Assembly (NCBI GenBank): GCA_012931725.1 | Contig: CM022953.1 | Coordinates: forward strand, 28,252,030 to 28,316,029 | Direction of reading: 5' to 3' | Source of the DNA: Litsea cubeba | Lineage: Eukaryota; Streptophyta; Magnoliopsida; Laurales; Lauraceae | Length of the DNA: 64,000 nt | Notes under the pieces: generated by a model | Told to the model about the DNA's origin: nothing | The model's input: only the letters and a program-made list of their open reading frames with translations | Database searches by the model: none | Made by a program: the position numbers and the translations under genes | Shown: positions 19,669 through 33,972 of the stretch, piece after piece | How positions within the stretch are numbered: position 1 is the first letter of the stretch | How the letters are laid out: every line of letters begins with the position of its first letter

Positions 19669-22600
19669 CACTTCGCTCGAGGATAGAGTAAACTGAAGGA
19701 GCTGACGGTTCGCAAATAGGACTCCCGGTTAGAGAATTCCGAGTGAAACATAGGATTTTCCAACACCTAGGATCCGAACCGACCCGCCGGTTGTCCGGAA
19801 TGGGAAACGACTGCTGGAAAAATCGAAAACCCGCACGAACACTTCGCTCGAGGGTAGTGTAACCTGTAGGAACTGACGGTTCGCAAAAAGGACTCCCGGT
19901 TAGAGAATTACGAGCAAAACATAGGATTTTCCAACAATAAGGCTCCAAAACGTCCCACCGGGGGTCCAAAACGGGAAACGGCCGCCGGAAAATTTGAAAA
20001 CTTGCACGAGCACTTCCCTAGAGGATATAGTAACTTAAAGGAATTGAGGGTTCACAAATAGGACTCCCGGTTCGAGAATTACGAGCGAAACATAGGATTC
20101 TCCAAAACTTTGGATCCAAAACGGCTCGCCGGGGCTCCGGAACTAGAAACTGCTGTCGGAAAAATCGGAAACCGGTACGGGTACATTGCTCAAGGGTAGA
20201 GTAATTTGTAGTAATTGACGGTTAGCAAATAGGACTCCCGGTTAGAGAACCACGAGCCAAACATTGGATTTTCCAACACTTCGGCTCCAAAACGGCCCAC
20301 CGGGGGTCCGGAACGGGAAATGGCCGCCAGAAGAATCGAAAACATGCACGAGCACTTCGCTCGAGGATAGAGTAAACTGAAGGAACTGACGGTTCGCAAA
20401 TAGGACTCCCGGTTAGAGAATTCCGAGCGGAACAAAGGATTTTCCAACACATAGGATCCAAAACGGCCCGCCGAGTGTCCGGAATGGGAAACGGCCGCCG
20501 GAAAAATTGAAAATCGGCACGAGCACTTCACTCGAGGGTAATGTAACATGTAGGAACAGACGGTTCGCAAATAGGACGAGTATTACGAGCAAAACATAGG
20601 ATGTCCCAACACTTACGCTCCAAAATGGCCCGCCGTGGGTCAGGAACGGGAAACGGCCCCCGGAAAAATCGAAAATAGCAACGAGCACTTCACTCTGGGG
20701 TAGAGTAACTTGTAGGAACTGACAGTTCGTAAATAGGACTCCCGATTAGAGAATTACGAGCGAGCATAGGATTTTCCAACACTTAGGTTCCAAAACCGCC
20801 CGCCGGGGGTTAGGAACCGGAAACGGCTCTCGAAAAAATCGAAAACCGGCACGAGCACTTCACTGGAGGATAGAGTAACTTGTAGAAACTGACGATTCGC
20901 AAATAGGACTCCCGGTTAGAGAATTACGACCAAAACATAGGATTTTCCAACACTTCGGCTCGAAAACGGCCCCCTGGGGGTCCGGAACAGGAAACGGCCG
21001 CCGAAAAAATCAGAAACCGGCACGAGCACTTCACTGGAGGATAGAGTAACTTGTAGGAACTGACGATTCGCCAATAGGACTCCCGGTTAGAGAATTACGA
21101 GCGAAACATAGGATTTTCCAACAATAAGGCTTCAAAACGACCCACCGAGGGTCCGAAATGGGAAACGGCCGTCGGAAAAATTGAAAACTTACACGAGCAC
21201 TTCCCTAGAGGATATAGTAACTTGTAGGAACTGAGGGTTCTTAAATAGGACCCCCGGTTAGATAATTACGAGCGAAACATAGGATTTTCCAACACTTTGG
21301 ATAAAAAATGGCTCGCCGGGGGTCCGGAACTTGAAACGGCGGTCGTAAAAATCGGAAACCGGCAAGAGCACTTCGCTCAATGGTAGAGTAATTTGTAGTA
21401 ATTGACGGTTAGCAAATTGGACTCCCGGTTAGAGAACTACGAGCCAAACATTGGATTTTCTAACACTTCGACTCCAAAACGGCCCACCGTGGGTCCGGAA
21501 CGGGAAGCGGCCGCCGAAATAATCAGAAACCGGCACGAGCACTTCACTGGAGGATAGAGTAACTTGTAAGAACTGGCGATTCGCAAATAGGACTCCCGGT
21601 TAGAGAATTACGAGCGAAACATAGGATTTTCCAACAATAAGGCTCCAAAACGTCCCACCGGGGCTCCAAAATGGGAAACGGCCGCCGAAAAAATTGAAAA
21701 CATGCACGAACACTTCCCTAGAGGTTATAGTAACTTGTAGGAACTGAGGGCTCGCAAATAGGACTCCCGGTTAGACAATTATGAGCGAAACATAGGATTT
21801 TCCAACACTTCGGCTTGAAAAAGGCCCCCTGGGGGTTCGGAACGGGAAACGGCCGCCGAAAAAATTGGAAACCGGCACGAGCACTTCACTGGAGGATAGA
21901 GTAACTTGTACGAACTGACGATTCGTCAATAGGACTCCCGGTTAGAGAATTACGAGCAAAACATAGGATTTTCCAACAATTAGGCTCCAAAACGACCCAC
22001 CGAGGGTCCGAAATGGGAAACGGCCGCCGGAAAAATTGAAAACTTACAAGAGCACTTCCCTAGAGGATATAGTAACTTGTAGGAACTGAGGGTTCGCAAA
22101 TAGGACTCCCGGTTAGAGAATTACGAGCGAAACATAGGATTTTCCAACACCTAGGATCCAAAACGGCCCGCCGAGTGTCCGGAACGGGAAACGGCCCCCG
22201 GAAAAATTGAAAATCGGCACAAGCACTTCACTCGAGGGTAATGTAATTTGTAGGAACAGACGATTCGCAAATAGGACGAGTATTACGAGCAAAACATAGG
22301 ATTTCCCAACACTCACACTCGAAAATGGCCCGCCGTGGGTCAGGAACGGGAAACGGCCCCCGGAAAAAGCGAAAACCTACAAGAGCACTTCCCTAGAGGA
22401 TATAGTAACTTGTAGGATCTGAGGGTTCTTAAATAGGACTCCCGGTTAGATAATTACGAGCGAAACATAGGATTTTCCAACACTTTGGATCAAAAACGGC
22501 AAGCGCGGGGGTCCGGAAATTGAAACGGCCGTCGGAAAAATCGGAAACTGGCAAGAGCACTTGTCTCAAGGGTAGAGTAATTTATAGTAATTGACGGTTA

Positions 22601-25600
22601 GCGAATAGGACTCCCGGTTAGAGAACTACGAGCCAAACATTGGATTTTCCAACACTTCGGCTCCAAAACGGCCCACCGGGGGTCCGGAACGGGAAACGGC
22701 CGCCGAAATAATCAGAAACCGGCACGAGCACTTCACTGGAGGATAGAGTAACATGTAGGAACTGGCGATTCGCAAATAGGACTCCCGGTTAGAGAATTAC
22801 GAGCGAAACATAGGATTTTCCAACAATAAGGCTCCAAAACGTCCCACTGGGCGTCCGAAATGGGAAACGGGCACCGGAAAATTAGAAAACTTGCACGAGC
22901 ACTTCCCTAGAGGATATAGTAACTTGTAGGAATTGAGGGTTCGCAAATAGGACTCCCGGTTCGAGAATTACGAGTGAAACATAGGATTCTCCAACACTTT
23001 GGATCCAAAACGGCTCGCCGGGGCTCCGGAACTAGAAACGGCCGTCGGAAAAATCGGAAACCGGCACGGGCACTTTGCTCAAGGGTAGAGTAATTTGTAG
23101 TAATTGACGGTTAGCAAATAGGACTCCCGGTTAGAGAACTACGAGCCAAACATTGGATTTTCCAACACTTCGGCTCCAAAACGACCCACCGGGGTTCTGG
23201 AATGGGAAATGGCCGCCAGAAGAATCGAAAACATGCACGAGCACTTCGCTCGAGGAAAGAGTAAACTGAAGGAACTGACGGTTCGCAAATAGGACTCCCG
23301 GTTAGAGAATTCTGAGCGAAACAAAGGATTTTCCAACACCTAGGATCCAAAACGGCCCGCCGAGTGTCCGGAATGGGAAACGGCCGCCGGAAAAATCGAA
23401 AACCCGCACGAACACTTCGCTCGAGGGTAGAGTAACTTGTAGGAACTGACATATGAGCGAAAACATATGATTTTCCACCAATCAGGATCCAAAACGGCCC
23501 GCCGAGTGTCCGGAACGGCAAAACGGCAGCCGAAAAAATTGAAAATCGGCACGAGCACTTCACTCGAGGGTAATGTAACTTGTAGGAACAGACGGTTCAC
23601 AAATAGGCCGAGTATTACGAGCAAAACATCGGATTTCCCAACACTCACGCTCCAAACTGGCCCGACGTCGGTCAGGAATGGGAAACGGCCCCCGAAAAAA
23701 TCAAAAAAAGCCACGAGCACTTCACTCTAGGGTAGAGTACCTTGTTGGAACTGACAGTTCATAAATAGGACTCCTGATTAGAGAATTAGGAGCGAGCATA
23801 GGATTTTCCAACACTTAGGCTCCAAAACCGCCCGCCGGGGGTTAGGAACAGGAAACGGCACCCCGAAAAATTCGGAAACCGGCACGAGCACTTCGTTTGA
23901 GGGTAAAGAAATCTGTAGGAACAGTCGGTTCGCTAATAGGACTCCCGGTTAGACAATTACGAGCGAAACAAAGGATTTTCCAAAACTTCGGCTCGAAAAT
24001 GGCCCACCGGGGGTCCGGAACGGGAAACGGCCGCCGAAAAAATCGAAAACCGGGACGAGCACCTCACTGGAGGGTAGAGTAACTTGTAGGAACTGACGAT
24101 TCACAAATAGGACTCCCGGTTAGAGAATTACGAGCGAAAGATAGGATTTTCCAACAGTAAGGCTCCAAAACGTCCCACCGGGGGTCCAAAACGGGAAACA
24201 GCAGCCGAAAAATTTGAAAACATGCACGAGCACTTCCCTAGAAGATATAGTAACTTGTAGGAACTGAGGGTTTCTAAATAGGACTCCCGGTTAGAGAATT
24301 ACGAGCCAAACATTGGATTTTCCAACTCTTCGGCTCCAAAATGGCCCACCGGGTGTCCGGAACGGGAAATGGCCGCCGGAAGAATCGAAAACATGCACGA
24401 GCACTTCGCTCGAGGATAGAGTAAACTGAAGGAACTGACGGTTCGCAAATAGAACTCCCGGTTAGAGAATTCCGAACAAAACATAGGATTTTCCAACACC
24501 TAGGATCCAAACCGACCCGCCGGTTGTCCGGAACGGGAAACGACTGCTGGAAAAATCGAAAACCTGCACAAACACTTCCCTCGAGGGTAGAGTAACTTGT
24601 AGGACTAACGGTTCGCAAATAGGACTCCCGATTAGAGAATTACGAGCGAAAATATATGATTTTCCACCACTTAGGATCCAAAACGGCATGCCTAGTGTCC
24701 GGAAAGGGAAACTGCCGCCGAAAAAATTGAAAATCGGCACGAGCACTTCACTCGAGGGTAATGTAACTTGTAGGAACAGACGGTTCGCAAATAAGACGAG
24801 TATTACGAGCAAAACATAGGATTTCCCAACACTCACGCTCCAAACTGGCCCGCCGTGGGTCAGGAACGGGAAACGGCCCCCGAAAAAATTGAAAATAGCC
24901 ACAAGCACTTCACTCTAGGGTAGAGTAACTTGTAGGAACTGACAGTTCGTAAATAGGACTCCCGATTATAGAATTACGAGTGAGCATAGGATTTTCCAAC
25001 ACTTAGGTTCTAAAACCACCCGCCGGGGGTTAGAAACCGGAAACGGCCCCAGAAAAAATCATAAATCGGCACGAGCAATTCGTTTGAGGGCAAAGTAATT
25101 TGTAGGAACAGACGGTTCGCTAATAGGACTCTCGGTTAGAGAATTACGAGCGAAGCATAGGATTTTCCAACACTTCGGCTCCAAAAAGGCCCGCCGGAGG
25201 TCCGAAATGGGAAACGGCCGCCGAAAATATCGAAAACCGGCATGAGCACTTCACTGGAGGATAGAGTAATTTTTAGGAACTGACGATTCACAAATAGGAC
25301 TCCCGGTTAGAGAATTACAAGCGAAACATAGGATTTTCCAACAATAAGGCTCCAAAACGTCCCACCGGGGGTCCGAAACGGGAAACGGCCGCCGGAAAAT
25401 TTGAAAACTTGCATGAGCACTTCCCTAGAGGATATAATAACTTGTAGCAACTGAGGGTTCGCAAATAGGACTCCCGGTTCGAGAATTACGAGCGAAACAT
25501 AGGATTCTCCAACACTTTGGATCCAAAACGGCTCGCTGGGGGTCCGGAACTAGAAACGGCCGTCGGAAAAATCGGAAACCGGCACGAGCACTTTGCTCAA

Positions 25601-28600
25601 GGGTAGAGTAATTTGTAGTAATTGACGGTTAGCAAATAGGACTCCCGGTTAGAGAACTACGAGCTAAACATTGGATTTTCCAACACTTCGGCTCCAAAAC
25701 GGCCCACCGGGGGTCCGGAACGGGAAATGGCCGCCGGAAGAATCGAAAACATGCACGAGCACTTCGCTCGAGGATAGAGTAAACTGAAGGAATTGACGGT
25801 TCATAAATAGGACTCCCGGTTAGAGAATTCCGAGCGAAACAAAGGATTTTCCAACACCTAGGATCCAAAACGGCCCGCCGAGTGTCCGGAACCGGAAATG
25901 GCCGCCGGAAAAATTGAAAATCGGCACGAGCACTTCACTCGAGGGTAATGTAACTTGTAGGAACAGACGGTTCGCAAATAGGATGAGTATTACGAGCAAA
26001 ACATAGGATTTCCCAACACTCACGCTCCAAAATGGCCCGCCGTGGGTCAGGAACGGGAAACGGCCCCCGAAAAAATCGAAAATAGCAACGAGCACTTCAC
26101 TCTAGGGTAGAGTAACTTGTTGGAACTGACAGTTCGTAAATAAGACTCCCGATTAAAGAGTTACGAGCTAGCATAGGATTTTCCAACACTTAGGTTCCAA
26201 TACCACCCGCCGGGGGTTAGGAAGCGGAAACAGCCCCCGAAAAAAGCGTAAACGGCACCAGCACTTCGTTTGAGGGTAAAGTGATTTGTAGGAATAGACG
26301 GTTCGATAATAGGACTCCCGGTTAGAGAATTAGAAGCGAAACATAGGATTTTCCAACACTTCGGCTCGAAAAAGACCCCCTGGGGGTCCGAAACGGGAAA
26401 CGGCCACCGGAAAAATTGGAAACCGGCACGAGCACTTCACTAGAGGATAGAGTAACTGGTAGGAACTGACGATTCACAAATAGGACTCCCGGTTAGAGAA
26501 TTATGAGCGAAACATAGGATTTTCCAACGATAAGGCTCCAAAATGTCCCACCGAGGGTCCGAAAATGGAAACGGCCGCCGGAAAAATTGAAAACTTACAC
26601 GAGCACTTCCCTAGAGGATATAGTAACATGCAGGAAATCAGGGTTCTTCAATAGGACTCCCGGTTAGATAATTACGAGCGAAACATAGGATTTTCCAACA
26701 CTTTGGATCAAAAACGGCTCGCCGGGGGTCCGGAACTTGAAACGGCCGTCGGAAAAAAAGGAAACCGGCAAGAGCACTTCGCTCAAGGGTAGAGTAATTT
26801 GTAGTAATTGACGGTTAGCAAATAGGACTCCCGGTTAGAGAACTACGAGCTAAACATTGGGTTTTCCAACACTTCGGCTCCAAAACGGCCCACCGGGGGT
26901 CCGGAACGGGAAATGGCCGCCGGAAGAATCGAAAACATGCACGAGCACTTCGCTCGAGGATAGAGTAAACTGAAGGAGCTGACGGTTCGCAAATAGGACT
27001 CCCGGTTAGTGAATTCCGAGCGAAACATAGGATTTTCCAACACATAGGATCCAAACCGACCCGCCGGTTGTCCGGAACGGGAAACGACTGCTGGAGAAAT
27101 CGAAAACCCTCACGAGCAGTTCGCTCGAGGGTAGTGTAACTTGTAGGAACGACGGTTCGCAAATAGGACTCCCGATTAGATAATTACGAGCGAAAATATT
27201 TGATTTTCCATCACTTAGGATCCAAAACGGCCCGCCGAGTGTCCGAAACGGGAAACGGCCGCTGGAAAAATTGAAAATCGGCACGAGCACTTCACTCGAG
27301 GGTAATGTAACTTGTAGGAACAGAAGGTTCGCAAAATAGGTCGAGTATTATGAGCAAAACATACTCACGCTCCAAACTAGCCCACCGTGGGTCAGGAACG
27401 GGAAACGGCCCCTGGAAAGATCGAAAATAGCCACGAGCACTTCACTCTAGGTTAGAGTAACTTGTAGGAACTGACAGTTCGTAAATAGGACTCCCGATTA
27501 GAGAATTACGAGCGAGCATAGGATTTTCTAACACTTAGGTTCCAAAACCGCCCGCCGGGGGTTAGGAACCGGAAACGGCCCCCGAAAAAATCGAAAACCG
27601 GCACGAGCACTTCTTTTGAGGGTAAAATAATTTGTAGGAACCGACGGCTCGCTAATAGGACTCCCGGTTAGACAATTATGAGCGAAACATAGAATTTTCC
27701 AACACTTCGGCTCCAAAAAGGCTCGCCGGGGGTCCGTAACAAGAAACGGCCGCCGAAAAAATCAGAAACCGGCACGAGCACTTCACTGGAGGATAGAGTA
27801 ACTTGTTGGAACTGGCGATTCGAAAATAGGACTCCCGGTTAGAGAATTACGAGCGAAACATAGGATTTTCCAACAATAAGGCTCCAAAACGTCCCACCGG
27901 GGTCCGAAACGGGAAACGGCCATCAGAAAAATTGAAAACTTGCACAAGCACTTCCCTAGAGGGTATAGTAACTTGTACGAAATGAGGGTTCACAAATAGC
28001 TCTCCCGGTTAGAGAATTACGAGCGAAACATAGGATTTTCCAAAACTTTGGATCCAAAACGGCTTGCCGGGGGTCCGGAACAGGAAACCTCCGTCGGAAA
28101 ATCGAAAACCGGCACGAGCACTTCGGTCAATGGTAGAGTAATTGGTAGTAATTGACGGTTAGCAAATAGGACTCCCGGTTAGAGAATTACGAGCGAACCA
28201 TTGGATTTTCCAACAGTTCGGCTCCAAAAGGCCCGTCGCGGATCCGGAATGGGAAATGGCCGCCGAAAGAGTCAAAAACATGCACGAGCACTTCGCTCGA
28301 GGTTAGAGTAAACTGAAGGAACTGACGGTTCGCAAATAGGACTCCCGGTTAGAGAATTCCGAGCGAAACATAGGATTTTCCAACACCTAGGAACCAAACC
28401 GACCCTCCGATTGTCTGGAACTGGAAACGACCGCTGAAAAAATCGAAAAGCCGCACGAACACTTCGCTCGTGGGTAGAGTAACTTGTAGGAACTGACGGT
28501 TCGTAAGTAGGACTCCCGATTAGAGAATTACGAGCGAAAACATATGATTTTCCACCACTTAGAATCCAAAACGGCCCGCCGAGTGTCCGGAATGGGAAAA

Positions 28601-28992
28601 CGGCTGCCAAAAAAATTGAAAATCAGCACGAGCACTTCACTCGAGGGTAATGTAACTTATAGGAACAGAAGGTTCACAAATAGGCCGAGTATTATAAGCA
28701 AAACATAGGATTTGCCAACACTAACGCTCCAAACTGGCCCGCCGTGGGTCAGGAATGGGAAACGGCCCCCGAAAAAATAGAAAATAGCCACGAGCACTTC
28801 TCTCTAGGGTAGAGTAACTTGTTGGAACTGACAGTTCGTAAATAGGACTCCCGATTAGAGAATTACGAGCAAGCATAGGATTTTCCAACACTTAGGCTCC
28901 AAAAACCGCCCGCCGGGGGTTAGGAACCGGAAACCGGCCCCCGAAAAAATCGTAAACCAGCACGAGCAATTCGTTTGAGGGTAAAGTAATTT

Positions 28993-28997
28993 GTAGG
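28993..28997. repeat. Target-site duplication GTAGG, left copy
   Basis: Satellite text taatttGTAGG abuts the LTR. The same GTAGG restarts at 36788 followed by aacagacggttcgc, exactly the continuation of this monomer type elsewhere. Confidence 0.94.
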
Positions 28998-30236
28998 TGT
29001 TTAGATCTCGTGATCACTGAGAGGGGGGGTGAATCAGTGATCTCTTTTAACAGGTCCTTGCTAACAACAATTCAAATCAAACCACACAATTGACACCCAG
29101 AATTTTACGTGGTTCACCAAAAGGCTACGTCCACGGTTCAATCCCGTCCGAACAACAATCCGGTACAGGTCTGAATCTTATTTAGTCGCACCGACGACAA
29201 AGAGCACCAACCCTTAAATTCAGATAGCACCAACTATCTAGGAAGCACCGACTCCCTTAGGTTTCAGATAGCACCAACTATCTAGGAAGCACCGACTCCC
29301 TTAGGTTTCAGATAGCACCAACTATCTAGGAAGCTACAACTCCCTTTACAATTTGTCTGCACCCACAGACAGGATCACCAAACCCCGAAACACCAAGCAC
29401 CAACTTGATGATTACAGCAAAGAAGATAAACTGATCTACAGCCCTTTCCCCTCTACAATTCTCTCTCTCTCAATCCCTTACAAATAGAAATCTAAAGCAT
29501 AAAAGAGAGACTTATCTTATGAACGAAAATACCATCTTCATGAGGCTTCAAATTCGTCCACACTTGCTGTAGAAAGTTGCTCCACAACAGCAAGACACAA
29601 GCACCTTCTTCTCCAAGCACTCTTCTCTCCAAAACTCTCTCAAACTCTTCTTTCTTTGATGCTTGTTATTGAAAACGAGATTAGGAGTGTTTATATAGGT
29701 TTTAAGCAACCCAAAGAGTGTCCAAATAGGCTACAATTCGTTTAGAAAGAGTCCCAAACGAATTACCAAAAATTCCTAACTTTAGCAAAAGACTTCTAAT
29801 TCTGCGTTACTTCTGTCTGTGTGTGCTCGGTCGCGACATCATACTTTGCTCGGTCGACCGGTTGAACTGGGCGCCTGACGAACTTTCAAAAAGTTGTAAG
29901 TTGTCAATTCTGGAACCCGAGCTCGGTCGACATCCTGGAAGCCTCGGTCGACCGCGTTGACCTCTGTGCAAAAAATAACTGTAAGCTCTGATTTTGCACT
30001 TTCTTCATGCTCGGTCGACCTGCCAGGGAGCTCGGTCGACCGGGTACACTGCACCAGGAAAAACTGATTTTCTTCAACTGTTTTCCTTTTTCATTCTTCT
30101 TGAGCTCTATCACTTCCACTCTTTCAACACTGATTGAGACATAGTGTTGACAATAATTCCAATACAATTTGATGCTTGAGACACCAAACACACCAATGCT
30201 TCAAGATTCAACTCAATGCATCTTCAAATTCCAACA
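28998..30236 (-). repeat. 3' LTR of third copia element
   Basis: 1,239 bp, TGTTTAGATCTC...TTCCAACA on the + strand. Compared with 35548-36787 I count roughly sixteen differences, nearly all 1-2 base indels, several in short homopolymers and most of them between 29.7 and 30.15 kb. It contains a ~50-bp direct repeat (cagatagcaccaactatc words near 29222, 29268 and 29308) that is shorter in the first family. Confidence 0.94.
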
Positions 30237-30249
30237 ATCTCCCCCCTTT
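30237..30249 (-). other. Polypurine tract of third copia element
   Basis: AAAGGGGGGAGAT on the minus strand directly before TGTTGG. A second tract (AAAGGGGGAGAA) is at 30541-30552 and a degenerate third near 30609-30621. Confidence 0.85.
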
Positions 30250-30632
30250 GGAATTGTTGGCAACACTTGGAACTTCAACACAGACACTTGGAACATGTTG
30301 ACATCATAGAGCCTTTTTAGAACAATAAACTCCCCTTGGAACATGATCTTCTCATTCACTATCTTGATACCAATTTTCATTCCAATCTTCCATCTTCCTC
30401 ATGCTATCATCTTCTTAGCATAAGACTAACTTCAACATGCATATAGTCTTTCCTTGCATAATCTTCTCAGCATAACTTGATACCAATCTCCAGATAACCT
30501 TCTCAAGATGACATGCATATCAACCTTTCCATGCATAATCTTCTCCCCCTTTGACAATAATTCCAAAGGGACCAATCTAGGAGCAAATAAGATATTCAAC
30601 GAATTCATTGCTCCTCCTTTCTGGCACATCTC
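30250..30632 (-). other. 3' untranslated part of third copia element
   Basis: No gene. It is longer than in the other copies, with reiterated words such as atcttctcagcataa and catgcatat between 30400 and 30545, ending at the pol stop. Confidence 0.65.
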
Positions 30633-33600
30633 CTAAGGTGTAGGAGAGTGAGTAACTCCTAATTTCTTTCGGAGATACTCGAAGACTTCCTTTGGCAAAG
30701 GTTTTGTGAAGATATCAGCCACTTGCTCAGTAGTAGGAACGTATTCCAACTTTACCTCACCATCTGCAACTTTATCCTTGAGAAAGTGATAGCGGATTGC
30801 AACATGCTTAGTCCTTGAATGCTGAACTGGATTCTTGGAGATATGAATTGCACTAGTGTTATCACAGAGGATCGGCGTAGGATCTGTTGTTGGAACTCCT
30901 AAATCAGAGAGCATTTGACGCATCCATAACACTTGCGTACAACAAGTTGCCGCTGCAATATATTCTGCTTCCGCTGTCGAAAGTGAGACGGAGTCTTGCT
31001 TCTTGCTGTGCCAAGCTACCAATCTATCACCAAGATAGAATGCACCACCACTTGTACTCTTGCGATCATCTACGCAACCAGCCCAATCGGCGTCTGAGTA
31101 TGCGACAAGAGTAAAGGATTTACCTTTAGGATACCATATTCCAAGCTCCATAGTACCTTTTAGATATCGAAATATCCTTTTCACTGCTGTAAGGTGCGTC
31201 TCAGTTGGTGATGCTTGAAATCGAGCCACCATACATACTGCTTGTAGAAGATCTGGTCTTGTAGCAGTCAAGTAAAGCAAGCTTCCTATCATAGAACGAT
31301 AGGTGGTGTGATCAACGGACGAAGCCTTATCATCTTTGCTAAGTTTCGTGTTCGTTGTCATTGGCGTGCTCACGGGCTTGCTGTCTTCCATGTTAAAACG
31401 CTTCAGCATTTCCTTTATATATTTCATCTGAGATATAAAAATACCATTTTTCAGCTGCTGAACTTGTAATCCTAGGAAGAACTTTAGCTCTCCAAGCATA
31501 GACATCTCAAATTCTTTCGTCATATCTTCAGCAAAAATTCTGCACATATTCTCATCATTGCCTCCAAATATTATGTCATCAACATAAACAATAACCACCA
31601 GCTGTTTGCTTGAATCAGATTTGACATACAGATTGCTATCAACTAGTCCTTTTCCAAAACCAATCTTGCGAAGATAAAGATCCAGCCTTGCATACCATGC
31701 CCTTGGCGCCTGTTTCAGTCCATATAGAGCCTTCTTCAGCTTGCAAACTAAGTCTGAATTTTTGCTAATTAGAAAGCCATCAGGTTGCTCAATGTAGACC
31801 TCTTCTTCAAGTAAACCATTCAAGAAAGCTGACTTAACATCCATCTGAAATACCTTGAAGGTTTTATAGGCAGCCAATGCAAGAAACATACGAATGGCTT
31901 CCAGACGAGCCACCGGTGCAAAGGTCTCTTCAAAATCTATGCCTTCAACTTGTGCATAGCCTTTACAAACCAACCTTGCCTTGTTTCGTATGACCTGACC
32001 ATCTTCATTCAGCTTGTTCCGAAAGACCCATTTTGTACCAATCACATTCTTATCAGTAGGTCTAGGGACTAGTTCCCATGTGGAGTTTTTCTCAATCTGC
32101 TCCAACTCCTCATGCATAGCTTTTAACCAGCTTTCATCTAGACTAGCTTCAGCTACTGTCTTGGGCTCAATGGTGGACACAAGTGAGTAATTGCTAACTA
32201 CACTTTGTCTAGTTTTTACACCGGCCTCAGGATCTCCAATGATTTGATCCTTAGGGTGTTGCTCTACCCAAGTACTTTTCTTTCTAGGAGAAGTATCCTC
32301 TGAATCATCTTTTGCCTTTTCAGAATCAGGTTCAGCCACTTCATCATCAATCTCACTCGAGTCCTCATACACTGGACTGTCATTATGAGTTACCTTCTTT
32401 GACTCATGGTTTTCATCAATTCTAACATCAGCACTTTCAATAATTTTTCTGGTCCTTTTGTTAAGGCATCTGTAAGCTTTACTAGAGGATGAGTAACCCA
32501 GAAAAATACCTTCATCGGCTCTTTCTTCAAATTTGCCCGGATTTTGTTCGAGCCGCTTGATGTAACACTTGCTACCGAAGACTCTGAAGTGCTTGACTGT
32601 AGCTTTTCTTCCAAACCATAGCTCATAAGGTGTTTTATCTTCATGTGGCCTGATCAAGCAACGATTCTGAATATAAACAGCCGTATGAATCGCCTCTTTC
32701 CAATACTTATCAGCCATCTTACTTTCAATCAGCATGGTGCGTGCCATTTCTTGCACAGTGCGGTTCTTGCGCTCAACAACTCCATTCTGCTGTGGAGTTC
32801 TAGGGGCTGAGTATTGTCTTTGGATGCCATGATGTTCACAATACTTAGTGAATTCATCAGATGTGAATTCGCCTCCACGATCAGACCTTAGCGTCTTGAT
32901 CTGCTTCCCTAGCATGTTTTCAACCTGTGCTTTAAACACTTTGAACCGATCAAGTGCTTGATGTTTATGCTTAAGAAATAATACCCATGTCATGCGAGTA
33001 AAATCATCAATGCAAAGCATAAAATACTTATCTCCATTGGTGCTTTGAGTCCGCATCGGTCCACAGAGATCAGTGTGTACCAGCTCAAGAGGTTTCTTCG
33101 TATGATGCTCCTTCGTCTTGAACATTACCCTCGTTTGCTTTCCCTTTTGACAAGAGTCACAAATGGGGTTTGAAGGCTTTTCAACTGTAGCCATACCTCT
33201 AACAGCCTTTGAATTGCAAATCTTTGACATGTTGCCAAAGTTTAGATGCCCAAGGCGTTTGTGCCACAACCAACTCTCTTCTGACCGACTCAATAAGCAT
33301 GTCTTTTCAGCTCCATCTGACAAGGTGTAAAGATTTCCAGCTGTCCTTGACCCAGTAGCCACTGTTTTGCCGTTGCTACTCTTCTTGATAGCAAACCCAT
33401 TCTTAGTAAAAACAATTTCGTGGCCCTTATCACAGATCTGGCTCACACTCAACAGATTGTGTCTCAATCCAGACACATATAAGACCTCTTCAGATCTGAT
33501 CTTGTTTGCCATCAGCTGAACAACACCTTTTCCAACAATTTTGGCACCATCATTGTTACCAAACTTTACCGAACCACCTTCATAGTGCTGTAACTTGATG

Positions 33601-33972
33601 AATTTTTCTTTATCACCAGTCATATGACTCGAACAGCCACTATCAAGGACCCATGGTGCTGTCTTCTTTTGTGCATTGTAAGCGGTTTGCACAATGAGAG
33701 ATTCCTTGCCTTTTTCTGCACTTTTCTTTGCCCTCCAAGTTTTGACTAACTTGGGTTTCTTTTCAACCTGAATTGGTTTAGCAGTAGGCAGCCTACAATC
33801 CCTAGCCATGTGTCCAAAATTATGACACTTGTAGCACTCAATATTGTGGCTATTTAGGATTGAGAAAGGGTTCCTTCTCACAACTGGGCTGTTTCTCACA
33901 TAGAATTTACAATCTGCCCTTCTATGTCCATACCTATTGCAATGATAACAATAGCCATAAAATTTGTATCTT
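30633..33972 (-). CDS. pol: Third copia pol: end of Gag, protease, integrase, reverse transcriptase, RNase H
   Basis: Open frame; the first Met is at 33899, but the frame reaches the frameshift near 33970. It contains the third CCHC knuckle (CYKCHNFGHMARDC), protease DSGCSSHMTGD, the HHCC finger and integrase core (HTDLCGPM, SDRGGEF, QQNGVVERKN). RT carries YVDD near 31590, and RNase H has SDADWAGCVDDRK and STAEAEYIAA. All catalytic motifs are present, and the position that is TAG in the inner copy is Gln here (KLQHYEGG). It ends HSPTP. By itself this segment lacks a natural start and depends on fusion with Gag. Confidence 0.9.

Larger units (their letters stand above)
14568..28992. repeat. 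Satellite array, left segment: ~171-bp monomers with higher-order structure
   Basis: About 84 head-to-tail monomers. Landmarks recurring every ~171 bases are cacttc near the monomer start, aataggactcccggttagag, acgagcgaaacatagg, gattttccaacac and cgggaaacggccgcc. Monomer types differ in the words after cactt: cactggagg, ccctagagg, gctcaaggg, gctcgagg, cactcgaggg (162 bp, lacking 9 bases in the middle), cactctagg, gtttgagg. Order is regular at the left (1.70-kb units) and mosaic from about 19.7 kb. No coding sense: short reading frames recur only because the DNA repeats. The family is not one I recognise. Confidence 0.95.

Noticed and set aside
14568..28992. CRISPR-like regular repeats
   Set aside because: Monomers are contiguous 171-bp units without unique spacers; this is a eukaryotic satellite.
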